Shown piece by piece: positions 19,392 through 28,910 of a DNA stretch of 64,000 bases. The stretch is taken from NCBI GenBank assembly GCA_964372215.1, contig CAYJQC010000012.1, positions 1 to 64,000 on the forward strand, read 5' to 3'. The notes under the pieces were generated by a model, which was given only the letters and a program-made list of their open reading frames with translations, did not search any database and was not told the origin of the DNA. This DNA comes from DAIMFL01 sp964372215. Its GTDB lineage: Bacteria > Pseudomonadota > Alphaproteobacteria > Dongiales > Dongiaceae. Each line of letters begins with the position of its first letter. Position 1 is the first letter of the stretch. The position numbers and the translations under genes are program-made.

Positions 19392-20353
19392 TGGCGGCCC
19401 CGGCGAACGCGGCCCCGATCACGTCGCCGAGCGCGGCCGGCATCGCCGCGGCCGCGCGCGAGCGCGGCCAGAACCGCACCCGCGCCCTGCTGCTAGCACC
19501 CTCGATGCTGCTGATCGGCATCTTCGGCGTGCTGCCGCTGCTCATCATCCTGATCTACTCGTTCCTGGCGGCCGGCACCTATGGCGGGGTGGAGTGGCGC
19601 TTCTCGACCGACGCCTATGTCCAGTTCCTGTTCGAGCGCGACATCTTCGACGAGACCCAGCTGATCTTCACGGCGTCGTACCTGCAGATCTTCGGGCGCT
19701 CGATCGGGCTAGCGGCGATCGCCACCCTGGCCTGCCTGCTGGTCGGCTTTCCGACCGCCTACTTCATGGCGACGCGACCGCCGGCGCAGCGCAATTTCTG
19801 GCTGTTCCTGATCACCATCCCGTTCTGGACCAACCTCTTGATCCGCACCTTCGCGGTGATGCTGATCATTCGTGACGAGGGGCTGGTCAACGACCTGCTG
19901 CTCTGGCTGGGAGTGATCGACCGGCCGATCATCATCCTCTACACCAACTTCGCGGTCGCGCTCGGCCTGCTCTACAGTTTCCTGCCCTTCATGGTACTGC
20001 CGCTCTACGCCAGCCTGGAGAAGCTCGACTTCCGCCTGGTCGAGGCCGGCTTCGACCTCTACGCCACCCGCGGCAAGGTGCTGCGGCGCATCATCGTCCC
20101 GCTGGCCAAGCCCGGCATCGTCGCCGGCTGCGTGCTGGTGTTCGTGCCGGCGATCGGCGCCTACATCACGCCGCTGCTGCTGGGCGGCGGCACGCAACTG
20201 ATGATCGGCAACCTGGTCGCCATCCAGTTCGGCGGCTCGCGCAACTGGCCGTTCGGCTCGGCGGCGGCGCTGATCCTGATGACCATGGTGCTGGTGTCGC
20301 TGCTGATCTACGTGCGCAGCACCACCGGGAAGGCCAAGGGCGCCCATGGCTAG
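19391..20353 (+). CDS. potB: Polyamine-type ABC transporter permease (PotB-like)
   Basis: 320 aa. Six hydrophobic spans; the cytoplasmic EAA loop is recognisable as LVEAGFDLYATRGKVLRRIIVPLAKPGI. The first ~30 residues are an Ala-rich polar leader. The ATG overlaps the ATPase stop, and the end overlaps the next permease by 8 bp, so translation is coupled. Together with 20346-21149 it forms the membrane channel for the substrate delivered by the binding protein at 21182. Confidence 0.92.
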   Translation: MAAPANAAPITSPSAAGIAAAARERGQNRTRALLLAPSMLLIGIFGVLPLLIILIYSFLAAGTYGGVEWRFSTDAYVQFLFERDIFDETQLIFTASYLQIFGRSIGLAAIATLACLLVGFPTAYFMATRPPAQRNFWLFLITIPFWTNLLIRTFAVMLIIRDEGLVNDLLLWLGVIDRPIIILYTNFAVALGLLYSFLPFMVLPLYASLEKLDFRLVEAGFDLYATRGKVLRRIIVPLAKPGIVAGCVLVFVPAIGAYITPLLLGGGTQLMIGNLVAIQFGGSRNWPFGSAAALILMTMVLVSLLIYVRSTTGKAKGAHG

Positions 20354-21149
20354 GACGCTCGATCTCAAGCGGCAGCCCGGCTTCCGCATCATCGCCGCGC
20401 TGTGCCTGATCATGCTGTACGCGCCGATCGTGGTGCTGGTGGTGTTCTCGTTCAACGACAACCGCTCGGTCACCAAGTGGACCGAGTTCAGCCTCAAGTG
20501 GTTCGTCGCGGTGATGCACAACCAGGGCATCAAGAACGGGGCGATAATTTCGCTGCAGGTGGCGGTGTCTGCGACCGTCATCGCCACCCTGGTGGCGACC
20601 GCGGCGGCGCTCGCCACCACGCGCACCGCGCCGTGGCGCGGCCAGACGCCGAGCTATCTGATGATCAACCTGCCCCTGATGGTGCCGGAGATCGTCACCG
20701 CCGTCGCCACCCTGTCGTTCTTCGCGCTGCTCGCCTCGACCTTCGGCATCGGCTTCGGGCTCGGCAACCTGATCCTCGCCCACACGGTGTTCTGCATCCC
20801 CTTCGCCTACCTGCCGATCCGGGCGCGGCTCGAGGACATGGACCTGACCCTGGAGCAGGCGGCGGCCGACCTTTATGCGACCCCCTGGCAGGCGTTCCGG
20901 CGCGTCACCCTGCCGCTGCTGGCGCCCGGCATCACCGCCGGCGCAATGCTGGCCTTCATCGTCTCGTTCGACGACTTCACCATCACCGCGCTGGTCGCCG
21001 GGCCCGGGCAGACCACGCTGCCGCTTTACATCTGGGGTCAGATCCGCCGCGGGATCACGCCGGAGACCAATGCGATCTCCTCGATTCTGCTGTGTATCTC
21101 GGTGCTGTTCGTTACGTTATCCTTCATCATCGGACGCTGGCGCAAGTAG
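20346..21149 (+). CDS. potC: Polyamine-type ABC transporter permease (PotC-like)
   Basis: 267 aa, typical length. Starts MARTLDLKRQPGFRIIAALCLIMLYAPIVVLVVFSFND, which is the PotC/PotI N-terminus. The EAA loop is TLEQAAADLYATPWQAFRRVTLPLLAPGI, followed by AFIVSFDDFTITALVAGPGQTTLPLYIWGQIRRGITPETNA. It overlaps potB by 8 bp; 32 bp separate it from the binding-protein gene. Confidence 0.93.
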   Translation: MARTLDLKRQPGFRIIAALCLIMLYAPIVVLVVFSFNDNRSVTKWTEFSLKWFVAVMHNQGIKNGAIISLQVAVSATVIATLVATAAALATTRTAPWRGQTPSYLMINLPLMVPEIVTAVATLSFFALLASTFGIGFGLGNLILAHTVFCIPFAYLPIRARLEDMDLTLEQAAADLYATPWQAFRRVTLPLLAPGITAGAMLAFIVSFDDFTITALVAGPGQTTLPLYIWGQIRRGITPETNAISSILLCISVLFVTLSFIIGRWRK

Positions 21150-21181
21150 CGCCTTTACGCAATGAAAACAGGGAGATAGAG

Positions 21182-22210
21182 ATGAATCTCAGGATTGCAG
21201 GAATGGCCGCGGCGGCGGCGCTGCTGATGAGCGGCACCGCCTGGGCCGATGGCGAATTGCACATCTACAACTGGGGCAACTACACCAACCCCAAGCTGAT
21301 CGAGAAGTTCCAGGCCGAGACCGGCGTCGCGGTCACCCTCGATTCCTACGACAGCAACGAGGACATGGTCGCCAAGGTCCGCGCCGGCGGCACCGGCTAC
21401 GACATCGTGGTGCCCAGCGACTACATGGTCGACATCATGATCAAGGAAGGACTGCTGGCCGAGACCAAGCCGAACGAGATGTCGAACTTCGGGAACATCG
21501 ATCCGCGCTGGATCGACGTCTACTGGGACAAGGGGCGCAACTACACCGTGCCGTGGCAGTGGGGCACCACCGCCTTCACCGTCAACACCGCGGTCTATGA
21601 CGGCGACATCGACACGCTCGCCATCCTGTTCGATCCGCCCGAGGTGCTCAAGGGCCGCATCAACATGCTGACCGACATGAACGAGGTCATCAACGCCGGC
21701 CTGCGCTATCTCGACCTGCCGCGCTGCAACAGCAATCCGGAAGACCTGAAGAAGGTCAACGACCTCTTGCAGGCGTCCAAGCCGAACTGGCGGACCTTCG
21801 ACTACGCCACCATCGAGAAGCTGACCTCGGGCGACGTCGACGTGTCGCAGCAGTGGAACGGCGCCTCGATGCGCGCACGCGAGCAGATCCCGACCATGAA
21901 GTACGCCTATCCCAAGGAAGGCTATACCGGCTGGATGGACAACGTCGCGGTGCTCAAGGACGCGCCCAACATGGATAACGCCAAGGCGTTCCAGAACTTC
22001 GTGATGGACCCGGAGAACGCCGCGCTGATCTCCGACTTTGCCAAGTACGCCAACGGCATCGCCGGCAGCGAGAAGTTCCTCGACCCGGCCTTCGCCGAGG
22101 CGCCCGAGATCAAGGTCCCCGACAGCGCGCCGGCGCCCGACTTCGTGCCGCCCTGCCCGCAGGAAGTGACGCAGATGTACGACAAGATCTGGACCAATCT
22201 GCTGAAATAG
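21182..22210 (+). CDS. potD: Polyamine-type ABC transporter substrate-binding protein (PotD/PotF-like)
   Basis: 342 aa. Signal peptide MNLRIAGMAAAAALLMSGTAWA with cleavage after AWA, then the PotD/PotF hallmark LHIYNWGNYTNPKLIEKFQAETGVAVTLDSYDSNEDMVAKV and YDIVVPSDYMV. GMDNVAVLKDAPN is replaced by the close GWMDNVAVLKDAPN. Periplasmic, captures a polyamine or related cation; exact ligand unknown. The ATG follows GGGAGATAGAG. The stop is followed by a strong terminator, closing the four-gene operon. Confidence 0.92.
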   Translation: MNLRIAGMAAAAALLMSGTAWADGELHIYNWGNYTNPKLIEKFQAETGVAVTLDSYDSNEDMVAKVRAGGTGYDIVVPSDYMVDIMIKEGLLAETKPNEMSNFGNIDPRWIDVYWDKGRNYTVPWQWGTTAFTVNTAVYDGDIDTLAILFDPPEVLKGRINMLTDMNEVINAGLRYLDLPRCNSNPEDLKKVNDLLQASKPNWRTFDYATIEKLTSGDVDVSQQWNGASMRAREQIPTMKYAYPKEGYTGWMDNVAVLKDAPNMDNAKAFQNFVMDPENAALISDFAKYANGIAGSEKFLDPAFAEAPEIKVPDSAPAPDFVPPCPQEVTQMYDKIWTNLLK

Positions 22211-22242
22211 GCAGCGCTACGCGGATCGGGCGGCTCGCCCGG

Positions 22243-22275
22243 AACGGGGCGTGGCTTCGGCTACGCCCCGTTTGC
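22243..22275 (+). terminator. Intrinsic terminator of the polyamine ABC operon
   Basis: The 13-bp arms AACGGGGCGTGGC and GCTACGCCCCGTT (one G-U pair) enclose a TTCG tetraloop and are followed by TTT. It begins 32 nt after the binding-protein stop. This is the clearest terminator in the window. Confidence 0.8.
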
Positions 22276-22396
22276 GTTCCGGGGCCGCCCGCCGCGACGT
22301 CCGGGCCCTCTTGGCGAGAGCGGCGCCAATGCGTACAAGGGAACCGCGGGCGCGGCCGCCAGAGCCGCCCCCGAGGGAGTCCATGAAGGAACCATC

Positions 22397-23428
22397 ATGA
22401 AGACGATCTACACCGAGGATCACCGGCTGCAGGACGGCAAGGCGGAGCTGATCGACGGCAAGCTGATGCCCTGCTTCGAGATGCCGAAGCGGGCGGAGAT
22501 CATCATCGATCGGGTGCGCGAGGTGAAGCTCGGCGAGGTCGTGGGCCCGCGCGATTTCGGCATCGCGCCGGTCAAGCGCGTGCATCGCGGCCGCTTCGTC
22601 GATTTCCTGCAGTCCGCCTGGGGTGAATGGGTGCAGCAGCACGGCGAGTACGACGCGCTGCCGCTCAACTGGCGCGCCCCCGGCATGCGCCGCGACAAGA
22701 TCCCCGAGGTGATCGACGGCAAGCTCAGCTATTTCTCGATCGACGCCGGCACGCCGATCACGGCGGGCACCTGGCGGGCGATCACCGCCTCGGCCAATGT
22801 CGCGCTGACCGGCGCCAGCCTGGTCGATGCCGGCGAGCGCGCGGCCTTCGCGCTGTGCCGCCCGCCCGGGCATCACGCCGGCAGCGATTTCTACGGCGGC
22901 TATTGCTTCTTCAACAACGCGGCGATCGCCGCCCAGGAGTTCCGCGAGGCCGGCGCCGAGCGGGTCGCCATCCTCGACGTCGACTATCACCACGGCAACG
23001 GCACCCAGGAGATCTTCTACGGCCGGCCGGACATCTTCACGGTCTCGATCCACGCCGACCCGCGCCAGGAATATCCGTTCTTCCTGGGCTATGCCGACGA
23101 GATCGGCGAGGGCGCGGGCGAGGGCTTCCACCTCAATCTGCCGCTGCCCTGGGGCGCGGCGTGGAACGCCTACCAGCCGGCCCTGGAGACTGCGATCAAG
23201 CGGATCCGCGACTACGACGCCGACGTGGTGGTGGTGTCGCTCGGGGTCGACACCTTCGAGCAGGATCCGATCTCCAAGTTCAAGCTCAGGCACGACGACT
23301 ATCTGCAGACCGGCCGGATGATCGCCGGGCTCGACCTGCCGACGCTGTTCGTCATGGAGGGCGGCTATGCCGTCGAGGCGCTCGGCGTCAACGCGGTCAA
23401 CGTGCTGCAGGGCTTCGAGCAGGGCTAG
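22397..23428 (+). CDS. Acetylpolyamine amidohydrolase / histone deacetylase family, paralogue 1
   Basis: 343 aa, class II HDAC fold. Active-site blocks: ALCRPPGHHAGSDFYGGYCFFNNAAIAA, ILDVDYHHGNGTQEIFY (zinc Asp and His), SIHADPRQEYPFFLGYADEIGEG, SLGVDTFEQDPISKFKL (second zinc Asp) and MEGGYAVE (catalytic Tyr). The FEQDPISKFKL and PFFLGYADE segments are typical of bacterial acetylpolyamine amidohydrolases (AphA/AphB type), which remove acetyl groups from N-acetylputrescine or N-acetylspermidine-like compounds. The position right after a polyamine importer supports this over other HDAC roles. Confidence 0.88.
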   Translation: MKTIYTEDHRLQDGKAELIDGKLMPCFEMPKRAEIIIDRVREVKLGEVVGPRDFGIAPVKRVHRGRFVDFLQSAWGEWVQQHGEYDALPLNWRAPGMRRDKIPEVIDGKLSYFSIDAGTPITAGTWRAITASANVALTGASLVDAGERAAFALCRPPGHHAGSDFYGGYCFFNNAAIAAQEFREAGAERVAILDVDYHHGNGTQEIFYGRPDIFTVSIHADPRQEYPFFLGYADEIGEGAGEGFHLNLPLPWGAAWNAYQPALETAIKRIRDYDADVVVVSLGVDTFEQDPISKFKLRHDDYLQTGRMIAGLDLPTLFVMEGGYAVEALGVNAVNVLQGFEQG

Positions 23429-23446
23429 CCGCGCCCAAGTCTTCCG

Positions 23447-23520
23447 CCTCGCCCTTCGACAGGCTCAGGGCGAGGCGGTTTGCGAGATCGCCCTCGTCCT
23501 GAGCCTGTCGAAGGGCGAGG
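23447..23520. repeat. REP-like inverted pair, copy 2 of 4
   Basis: Arms 23447-23475 and 23491-23520, each a small hairpin around CTTCGACAGGCTCAG or its reverse complement, separated by 15 bp. It lies between the two amidohydrolase paralogues. Confidence 0.8.
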
Positions 23521-23539
23521 GCTACAGGCTCAGGAACCG

Positions 23540-24570
<1,031 letters not shown>

Positions 24571-24574
<4 letters not shown>

Positions 24575-25173
24575 CCCCTTCCCGCCCGACCCTGGCCACC
24601 GGGCGGCTGATCCTGCGGCCGTGGCAGGAGAGCGATCTCGCGCCGTTCGCGGCGATGAACGCCGACCCCCGGGTGATGGAATTCATGCCCGGCCTCCTGG
24701 ACCGGGCGGCGAGCGACGCGCTGGTGGCGCGGGCGCTGGCGCATTTCGACGCCCATGGCTACAGCCTGTGGGCGGCGGAGCTCGCCGACGACGGCGCGTT
24801 CGTCGGCTTCGTCGGGCTGGCGCGGCCGCGCTTCGAGGCCCGTTTCACCCCCTGCGTCGAGGTCGGCTGGCGCCTCGCCTTCGAGCACTGGGGCAAGGGC
24901 TTCGCCACCGAGGGCGGCCGCGCCGCGCTGCGATTCGGCTTCGAGCGGGCCGGGCTCGACGAGATCGTGTCGTTCACCTCGGTCGGCAACGCGCGCTCGC
25001 GGGCGGTCATGGCGCGCCTCGGCATGACCTGCGAGGCGGCCGACGACTTCGACCATCCCCTTCTGCCCGAGGGCGATCCGCTACGCCGCCACGTGCTGTA
25101 CCGATTGGCCCGCGCCGACTGGAGTCGCGGCCCAGACCAAGATCGCCTCGGATTGATTCAATCCGAGGGGTGA
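24571..25173 (+). CDS. GNAT family N-acetyltransferase (RimJ/RimL type)
   Basis: 200 aa as read. The GTG at 24571 overlaps the amidohydrolase stop, giving VTPSRPTLATGRLILRPWQESDLAPFAAMNADPRVMEFMP, the typical N-terminus of this subgroup. GWRLAFEHWGKGFATEGGRAALRFGFE is the acetyl-CoA-binding block, and FTSVGNARSRAVMARLGM follows. It could acetylate a polyamine or a protein; the operon position suggests a polyamine-related amine, but this is inference. The last ~13 codons (PDQDRLGLIQSEG) come from a dispersed palindromic repeat that begins at 25134, so the native C-terminus was probably replaced. Confidence 0.82.
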
Positions 25174-25183
25174 ATCTTGGTCT
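25134..25183. repeat. 50-bp dispersed palindrome, copy A
   Basis: Outer arms AGACCAAGAT and ATCTTGGTCT frame an inner stem CTCGGATTGA / TCAATCCGAG. It overlaps the 3' end of the GNAT gene. The other full copy, at 36159-36208, is its near-perfect reverse complement. Confidence 0.8.
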
Positions 25184-25282
25184 GCCTTATTGCAGTAGGA
25201 CCCGGGATTCACCCGGAGCGGTTTTTCGGGCAGACTCGGGCGACTCGCGGCGCGCGTCCGCGCAACAGCGAAGGCCGGTGCC

Positions 25283-25717
25283 ATGTCGATCCTGTCCCGC
25301 GATCAGATCATCGGCGGCTTCGTCGCCGGCGCGCTCGCCGTCGTCGTGTTCCACCAGGGGGCGGGCTGGCTGCTCGGCCTGGCCGGGTTCGCGCTGTTTG
25401 CGCCCTGGTCCTGGGCGCCGAGCCCGCCGCTCGGGATTCCCCAGGTGATCTCCCTCGCCTTCTGGGGCGGGCTCTGGGGCATCGCCTGGGCGGTGCTCGC
25501 CGCCCGCCTCAAGGGCGGCGGCAGCCTGCCTTTCGCGTTCCTGTTCGGCGCCATCCTTCCGACCCTGGTGTTCGCCGCGGTGGTGGCGCCGCTCAAGAGC
25601 ATCGACAGCAAGATCTTCATGCAGCCGGAGATCCTGGTGCTGGCCCTCGCGGTCAACGGCGCCTGGGGCTTCGGCACCGAGCTGTTCCTGCGACTCGGGC
25701 GCGGCCGGCTGTGGTGA
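25283..25717 (+). CDS. Hypothetical multi-span membrane protein, 144 aa
   Basis: Four hydrophobic segments (about 10-30, 35-50, 57-75, 85-105, with a further weaker one near 118-135). It starts MSILSRDQIIGGFVAGALAVVVFHQGAGWLLG. No conserved domain recognised with certainty; it resembles uncharacterised alphaproteobacterial inner-membrane proteins. No operon partner is evident; 162 bp separate it from the VOC gene. Confidence 0.7.
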   Translation: MSILSRDQIIGGFVAGALAVVVFHQGAGWLLGLAGFALFAPWSWAPSPPLGIPQVISLAFWGGLWGIAWAVLAARLKGGGSLPFAFLFGAILPTLVFAAVVAPLKSIDSKIFMQPEILVLALAVNGAWGFGTELFLRLGRGRLW

Positions 25718-25879
25718 CCGCGGGACCGACGGCGGATTGCGGCCCGGGCTGACACGCGGGCTCGATCACCCAAGGGGGATACGGGCCCCCGTCCACCGAT
25801 AACCTCGCCGGCTTCAAGCCGGTAGGCAATTGAGAGATACAAGGGGCGGAGCAGGAACCGGCCGGGAGGGCGCAGGGCC

Positions 25880-26317
25880 ATGGAACAGCGGCTGAGCCTC
25901 GTCACCTTGGGCGTCGGCGATCTCGCCCGCGCCGAGCGGTTCTACGCGGCGCTCGGCTGGTCGCCGTCGCCGGCCAGCGTCGCCGGCGAGGTGGTGTTCT
26001 TCCAGCTCCCGTCCATGGTGCTGGGGCTGTGGCGCCGCGCGGCGCTGGCCGCGGACGCGGGCCTGCAGGACAGCGCGCCGGGCGCCGGCTTCGGCGGCAT
26101 GGCGCTGGCCTACAACACCCGCAGCAAGCACGAGGTCGCTGCCGTGCTCGCGGCCGCGCGCGCCGCCGGCGGGCGGATCGCGCGGGCCGCCGAGGACAAG
26201 CCCTGGGGCGGCCATGGCGGCTATTTCAGCGACCCCGACGGCCATCTCTGGGAGGTCGCCTGGAACCCGTTTTGGACGGTGGCCGCCGACGGCGCGATCA
26301 CATTGCGGCGGCCGTAG
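25880..26317 (+). CDS. VOC family protein (glyoxalase/bleomycin-resistance fold)
   Basis: 145 aa. A single glyoxalase-like unit of two beta-alpha-beta3 motifs: LVTLGVGDLARAERFYAALGWSPSP at the N-terminus and GGYFSDPDGHLWEVAWNPFW at the C-terminus, which carries the usual metal-ligand Glu in LWEV. Substrate unknown; relatives are often annotated only as VOC proteins. The ATG is preceded by GGGAGGGCGCAGGGCC. Confidence 0.86.
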   Translation: MEQRLSLVTLGVGDLARAERFYAALGWSPSPASVAGEVVFFQLPSMVLGLWRRAALAADAGLQDSAPGAGFGGMALAYNTRSKHEVAAVLAAARAAGGRIARAAEDKPWGGHGGYFSDPDGHLWEVAWNPFWTVAADGAITLRRP

Positions 26318-26468
26318 CCGGAACCGGGTCGCTTCGACCGGGCCGGCGACCCCGCCCGATTGCCGCCACAACCGGGCCGCGAAGCCGCCGCGAAGCTCGC
26401 CGACAATTCCTTCCGTCTGACCCGCGGATGCGCGGAAGGAACAGGGGCGGTCCGATGATGGCATCCCG

Positions 26469-27455
26469 ATGATGCGGAGCGCGTTGCGCGGCCTGGCCTG
26501 GCTTGGCGCCGTAGCGCTCGGCCTCGTCACCCTGGCGAGCTTCCTGGATGACGTGTCCTGGCGGCTCGAGCTGTTCTCGCATTTCAGGCCGCATCTGGCG
26601 CTGGCGTCGCTGGTCGCGCTGCTGCTGGCCGGGGTCGCGCGCACCGGCATGCCGGCGGCCATGCTCGCCGTCGCCCTCGCCGCCAATGCGGCGCCGCTGC
26701 TGCCGCGCCTCGTCGCGGCGGCGGCGGCCGAGGCGGACTGCCGTGCGCCGGAAGGCTTGCGCGTCCTGACCTTCAACCTGGAAGGCCGCTTTACCGATCC
26801 GGCGGCGTTCGCCGCGCTGATCGCCGCCGAGCGCCCCGACGTGGTGCTGCTGACCGAGCTGCCCGCCGATCTCTCAGCCCTGCTTGCCGCCGTGCCGGAC
26901 TTGCCGCATCGCGTGGTCGACCGCCAGGGCTCGATCTTCGACGTCGCGCTTTTCAGCCGCTGGCCGGTCACCCAGGCGAATGTCGACCGCGGCGTGTCGC
27001 GCTTCCTGCCGGTGCTGAGCGCCGATCTCTGCCCCGCCGCGGCGGCGCCGGGCGAGTCCTGCATCCGCCTGGTCGGGCTGCACGCGACCCAGCCGATGCA
27101 CGACGCCAACCGCCCGCAGGACGCCCAGCTCGCGCGCGCCGCCGACGCCGCCGCGGCGGCGCCGGGCGGGCGCGTCGTGCTGCTGGGCGATCTCAACCTG
27201 ACGCCGTGGTCGCCGCGCTTCGGCCGGCTGCGCGATGCCGGCGGTTTCGCCGACGACGCCGCGCGCCATCGCGGCCTCGACGCGACCTGGATTTCGGCCT
27301 CGCCGGTGGTCGGCCTGGCGCTCGACCATGTGCTGACCGGGCCGGGCATGCGCGTCGCCTGCAGCCGCCTCGGCCCCGATCTCGGCTCCGACCACCTGCC
27401 CGTGATCGCGGACCTGACGATCCGCGGCGCCGCGTCCGGCGCCGCCGCCGAATGA
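26469..27455 (+). CDS. Membrane-anchored endonuclease/exonuclease/phosphatase family protein
   Basis: 328 aa. Three hydrophobic spans in the first ~85 residues are followed by an EEP hydrolase domain: LRVLTFNLEGRF, VLLTELPADL (catalytic Glu), VVLLGDLNLTPWSPRF (Asp/Asn), LDATW, ALDHVLTG and GSDHLPVIADL (catalytic Asp-His). The catalytic domain probably faces the periplasm (inference). Family members cleave phosphodiesters, including lipid headgroups or nucleic acids; substrate unknown. Overlaps the next gene by 4 bp. Confidence 0.86.
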   Translation: MMRSALRGLAWLGAVALGLVTLASFLDDVSWRLELFSHFRPHLALASLVALLLAGVARTGMPAAMLAVALAANAAPLLPRLVAAAAAEADCRAPEGLRVLTFNLEGRFTDPAAFAALIAAERPDVVLLTELPADLSALLAAVPDLPHRVVDRQGSIFDVALFSRWPVTQANVDRGVSRFLPVLSADLCPAAAAPGESCIRLVGLHATQPMHDANRPQDAQLARAADAAAAAPGGRVVLLGDLNLTPWSPRFGRLRDAGGFADDAARHRGLDATWISASPVVGLALDHVLTGPGMRVACSRLGPDLGSDHLPVIADLTIRGAASGAAAE

Positions 27456-28252
27456 TGCGAAACCTGGCGGCGCGGTGGGGCCGGATTGGCGCCATCGCGT
27501 TGTGGAGTCTGGTGATCGTTGGCGCCATCGCCGGCGCGATCCTGATCCGGCAGTCGGAGGCCCTGCCCGAATATGACGACCCCGCAAGCGCGGCCGCCCT
27601 GCAGGACTGGGGCACATGCGCCGATGACCCGCAATGCCGGGCCAGCTGGCATGAGCGGATGGCGGCGGCCCGCTCGGCCAAATGGCCGATGCGGAACCTC
27701 GGGGTCGGGCTCTGCGTCCTCGTGGGCTGGCTCGGCGCGATGCTGGCGTTCCATCGCCTCGGCGACCTTCGGCGACTCGCGCGCATGACGACGCCGGGCT
27801 CGAAACTCGCGATTGTCGGCGACATCGGGGTCGTCTGGGTCGGCTACACATTCGCCGAAGGGGAGATCCTGATTCGCGAGTTCGGCCGTGGGTACTACCC
27901 GCCATGGGCGGATTCCATCGCGATTCCGGCATACTATTTGCGGAGCTTCGTGGAGCTGCTGCCGATCCCTCTCCTCATCGGCTTCCTGGTTCTCTGGGGT
28001 GCGCGGCTGTCGGCGCCGTTGTGGCTATGGGATCGCGACCGACCGTGGCGGTCCGGCATCGCGAGTCTGGTCTGCGCGCCGTTGGTGCTGCTGGTCGTCG
28101 ACGCGCTCCATTGGCGAGTGCGCGACGGCAGCCTGCTCGGCGTGCCGGTCGGCCTGCTGGCGCTCTATCTCGTCCTGTCGGCACGGGCGGCGGTCATTTT
28201 CAGGCGGATGCCGGACATGCCGGCCCGGGCGGCGGCCGGCGATCCCGGCTGA
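27452..28252 (+). CDS. Hypothetical membrane protein, 266 aa
   Basis: Starts MMRNLAARWGRIGAIALWSLVIVGAIAGAILI (first helix). A periplasmic loop follows with two cysteines and the sequence LQDWGTCADDPQCRASWHERM. Further hydrophobic spans lie near residues 85-105, 120-140, 165-190 and 200-250. No family recognised. The start overlaps the stop of the EEP gene (ATGA), so the two are cotranscribed and may act together at the membrane. GC is a little lower than in neighbours. Confidence 0.72.
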   Translation: MMRNLAARWGRIGAIALWSLVIVGAIAGAILIRQSEALPEYDDPASAAALQDWGTCADDPQCRASWHERMAAARSAKWPMRNLGVGLCVLVGWLGAMLAFHRLGDLRRLARMTTPGSKLAIVGDIGVVWVGYTFAEGEILIREFGRGYYPPWADSIAIPAYYLRSFVELLPIPLLIGFLVLWGARLSAPLWLWDRDRPWRSGIASLVCAPLVLLVVDALHWRVRDGSLLGVPVGLLALYLVLSARAAVIFRRMPDMPARAAAGDPG

Positions 28253-28339
28253 CACCCGGCGGCCGCGCCCCCTACAATCGCGCTGGTTGAGCGGCGCGGT
28301 CCCGGCGCCGCCCGAACCCCGTGCGGAGAGGCGAGCCGA

Positions 28340-28903
28340 ATGCCGAGCCAGCCCCTGACCGACCCGCCGCCGGCGCTCGCCGCGCTGCTCGAGCGCGGCG
28401 AGCGGCTGCTGTGGTGGGGGCGGCCCTATCCCGGGCTGGCGCTGCGCCGGCGCGACGCGCTGCTGATCCCGTTCGCGGCGGCGTGGCTCGGCCTCGCGGT
28501 CTACTGGCAGGCCGAGGCGACCGCGCGCGAGCCCGGCCCCGGCGCCACCCTGTTCGGCGCCGCGTTCATCGCCATCGGCCTGTACATGCTGGCCGGGCGG
28601 TTCCTGGTGGAGGCCTGGCGCCGGCGCCGGACCCTGTACGCGGTCAGCGCGCGCCGGGTGATCATCCTGGCGCCGCCGCTGAAGACCGTGCTGCTGCTGC
28701 GCGAGCTCGGCAAGTGCCGGATCGGCGCCGAGCCCGGCGGGCGCCGCTCCCTGGCGTTCGGGCGCGAGATGCTGATGCGCCTGCAGTTCGGCTGGCGCCG
28801 CGGCTTCATCTCGCGGCGGCCGGAATGCTTCGAGCTGGTCGAGGACGCCGACGGCGCGCTGGCGGCGATCCACGCCGCGCAGGCCGGCAAGGCGGCGGCG
28901 TGA
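28340..28903 (+). CDS. Membrane protein with PH-like domain, 187 aa
   Basis: Two hydrophobic spans near residues 45-62 and 78-95 are followed by a beta-rich stretch (YAVSARRVIILAPPLKTVLLLRELGKCRIGAEPGG) that resembles bacterial PH domains of the YdbS/YdbT kind. N-terminal ERGERLLWWGRPYPGLALRRRD is characteristic of uncharacterised alphaproteobacterial proteins with this layout. Function unknown. It lies 7 bp upstream of the ComM-like gene. Confidence 0.72.
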   Translation: MPSQPLTDPPPALAALLERGERLLWWGRPYPGLALRRRDALLIPFAAAWLGLAVYWQAEATAREPGPGATLFGAAFIAIGLYMLAGRFLVEAWRRRRTLYAVSARRVIILAPPLKTVLLLRELGKCRIGAEPGGRRSLAFGREMLMRLQFGWRRGFISRRPECFELVEDADGALAAIHAAQAGKAAA

Positions 28904-28910
28904 GCCGGCC

